Below are positions 21,389 through 22,359 of a stretch of 22,359 bases of DNA, in pieces. Origin of the DNA: a virus; IMG/VR virus record IMGVR_UViG_3300047476_000395, positions 1 to 22,359 of that record; one strand, 5' to 3'. Position numbers and translations under genes: made by a program. Position 1 is the first letter of the stretch. Every line of letters starts with the position of its first letter. The notes beneath the pieces are model-generated. The model was not told where the DNA came from, searched no databases, and saw only the letters and a list, made by a program, of their open reading frames with translations.

Positions 21389-22242
21389 TATAAACTTTTA
21401 TAAAATTCAGCTTCATGAATGTATGTAGCTTTTCTATAATCATATAACAATTGTGCCACGCCTGGAGCCCCTGTAGAATTAAATCTTACTTTTTGTACAT
21501 GTACTTGAGTTTGCTGCGGATTATTCATGACGTCTCTCCAGATCGCTATGCAGTTGTCTGCCTTATTATACCAATGCGCACTGCCGCTAATGTCATAAGG
21601 CCTAGGTACAGGGTAATTACCATCTTGACCTTTCTGCATTTTCATAGGATGAGCAACTAAAAACAAATGAGTTTTAAATTCTCTAGCTGCACGACGTAAT
21701 TCAGTTAATATACGTGATATATACTCAGTTTCACTTAATCCAGGTGGTCTATAGTGATCCATTTCATTCCAAGGATCTATAACTAATGCCCTAGGTTGCA
21801 TAATAGATTGATCTAACCATGGTAAAGCTTCATTAATAATGTGCATTGGTGTAAATGCTGTCTCTTCAGGTTTAATAAATGAAAAGTTTTTATTCATTTT
21901 TTCTAAAGCTTCATGCATTTCATCATTAGACATTCTTTGTTGACCAAAGAAAGGTTTTGCTGCATATTTTTCAATTATCTTTTTAGCATGCATTTCCAAA
22001 GGGTGATTTTCTGGACTAAACATAGCAATTCTATAATTATGATTTACAGCAAGATTAACACATAAAGCGTCAAGCCATTCTGATTTGCCATGGGATGGCA
22101 TGCCTGTAACCACCGTAAATTCGCCATGTTTAACCGTAAAAAATTCATCAACATTAGACCAACCTGTTGTATGACCTTTAGCGATACCAACGTCATAAAG
22201 GTTTTCAATCTGTAATAAAAGACTTTTAGGATTAACTATCAT
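21388..22242 (-). CDS. DnaB-type replicative helicase domain protein (284 aa)
   Basis: 284 residues forming one RecA-like ATPase domain of the DnaB/Twinkle group. Motifs: entry HTTGWSNVDEFF (24-35), Walker A GMPSHGKS (47-54), the SPENH element with Glu78 in the place of the DnaB catalytic Glu, Walker B ALVIDPWNE (152-160, Asp156), a LVAHPMK sensor with His198, and SAHWYNKADNCIAIWRD (221-237), a core typical of the family. It probably unwinds DNA at the fork as a ring. The DnaB N-terminal domain and a primase domain are both missing; the product starts at about the linker. It follows, by one base, a replication-initiator-like gene. It could also be a helicase loader-like ATPase, but the motifs favour a helicase. 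Confidence 0.88.
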   Translation of the reverse strand: MIVNPKSLLLQIENLYDVGIAKGHTTGWSNVDEFFTVKHGEFTVVTGMPSHGKSEWLDALCVNLAVNHNYRIAMFSPENHPLEMHAKKIIEKYAAKPFFGQQRMSNDEMHEALEKMNKNFSFIKPEETAFTPMHIINEALPWLDQSIMQPRALVIDPWNEMDHYRPPGLSETEYISRILTELRRAAREFKTHLFLVAHPMKMQKGQDGNYPVPRPYDISGSAHWYNKADNCIAIWRDVMNNPQQTQVHVQKVRFNSTGAPGVAQLLYDYRKATYIHEAEFYKSL

Positions 22243-22243
22243 A

Positions 22244-22359
22244 TCAATATGCCAGTTCTATTTTTTTAGCAGCAGGTTTTTCATCTTCCCACCTTCTTTG
22301 ATTAAGGTAAGTACTTGGATGAGGTATATAACCATCAACCCATTTTTTTGATTTTACTT
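22244..22359 (-). CDS. Replication initiator-like protein (O/DnaT type), N-terminus beyond the window
   Basis: Only the last 37 codons are present; the frame stays open to the edge. They read KWVDGYIPHPSTYLNQRRWE, then DEKPAAKKIELAY. The YIPHPSTYLNQRRWEDE pattern is the common C-terminus of phage replication proteins of the lambda O/DnaT/DnaD-like groups. It would bind the origin and recruit the helicase coded next. The stop is one base before the helicase start. The family call rests on a short but characteristic end. Confidence 0.75.
   Translation of the reverse strand, partial: VKSKKWVDGYIPHPSTYLNQRRWEDEKPAAKKIELAY

Noticed and set aside
1-22359. CRISPR arrays, tRNA genes, insertion sequences, attachment sites, integrase
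   Set aside because: I looked for regular spaced repeats, cloverleaf-like stretches with a TTCGANNC arm, terminal inverted repeats and recombinase motifs and saw none that I could support; a tRNA-detection and repeat-finding program would settle this.

Overview
The window is a piece of a tailed double-stranded DNA phage genome (or prophage) with short-tailed (podovirus-like) character. Every gene I can support is read on the minus strand, so the biological order runs from base 22359 down to base 1. The DNA is AT-rich by eye. Genes are packed tightly: many junctions are stop/start overlaps of the type TAATG, TGATG or ATGA. No tRNA, integrase, lysis gene, IS element or CRISPR array was seen. 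Clear AGGAG-type ribosome binding sites, sigma70-like promoter elements, and the NinB / DUF1364 / RusA set point to a proteobacterial host (gamma or beta). The exact host cannot be read from the sequence.

Right part (22359 to about 18919) is an early, replication and recombination block. It holds the end of a replication-initiator-like protein, a DnaB-type helicase domain protein, small unknown genes, NinB, a putative PD-(D/E)XK nuclease, a DUF1364 HNH-like zinc protein, a 57-residue gene, RusA Holliday-junction resolvase and a 108-residue protein. The order resembles the lambda O-P-nin-Q region.

The only sizeable gene-free stretch (about 18646-18918) follows. On the minus strand it carries a perfect extended -10 box, then about 75 nt later a rho-independent terminator. 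It would yield a short RNA with a CCUCC-containing hairpin loop. This layout is what a lambda Q / pR' / tR' / 6S RNA late-gene switch looks like, with the 108-residue protein in the position of Q. This is the most interesting hypothesis in the window.

Left part (18645 to 1) is the late, virion block: two small genes, small and large terminase, a small beta-rich protein, a P22-type portal, a 937-residue tail fibre with two or three small accessory genes, a scaffold, the major capsid protein, a small decoration-like protein, a tandem hairpin (probable attenuator), head-tail connector genes, a beta-propeller-like tail protein, a GNAT acetyltransferase, and three Gln/Ala-rich proteins likely to be internal (ejection) proteins. 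The last of these runs off the left edge.

The early block copies and recombines the genome, the intergenic switch would open the late block, terminase and portal package DNA into a scaffolded capsid, and the adaptor, tail, fibre and ejection proteins finish the particle and deliver DNA.
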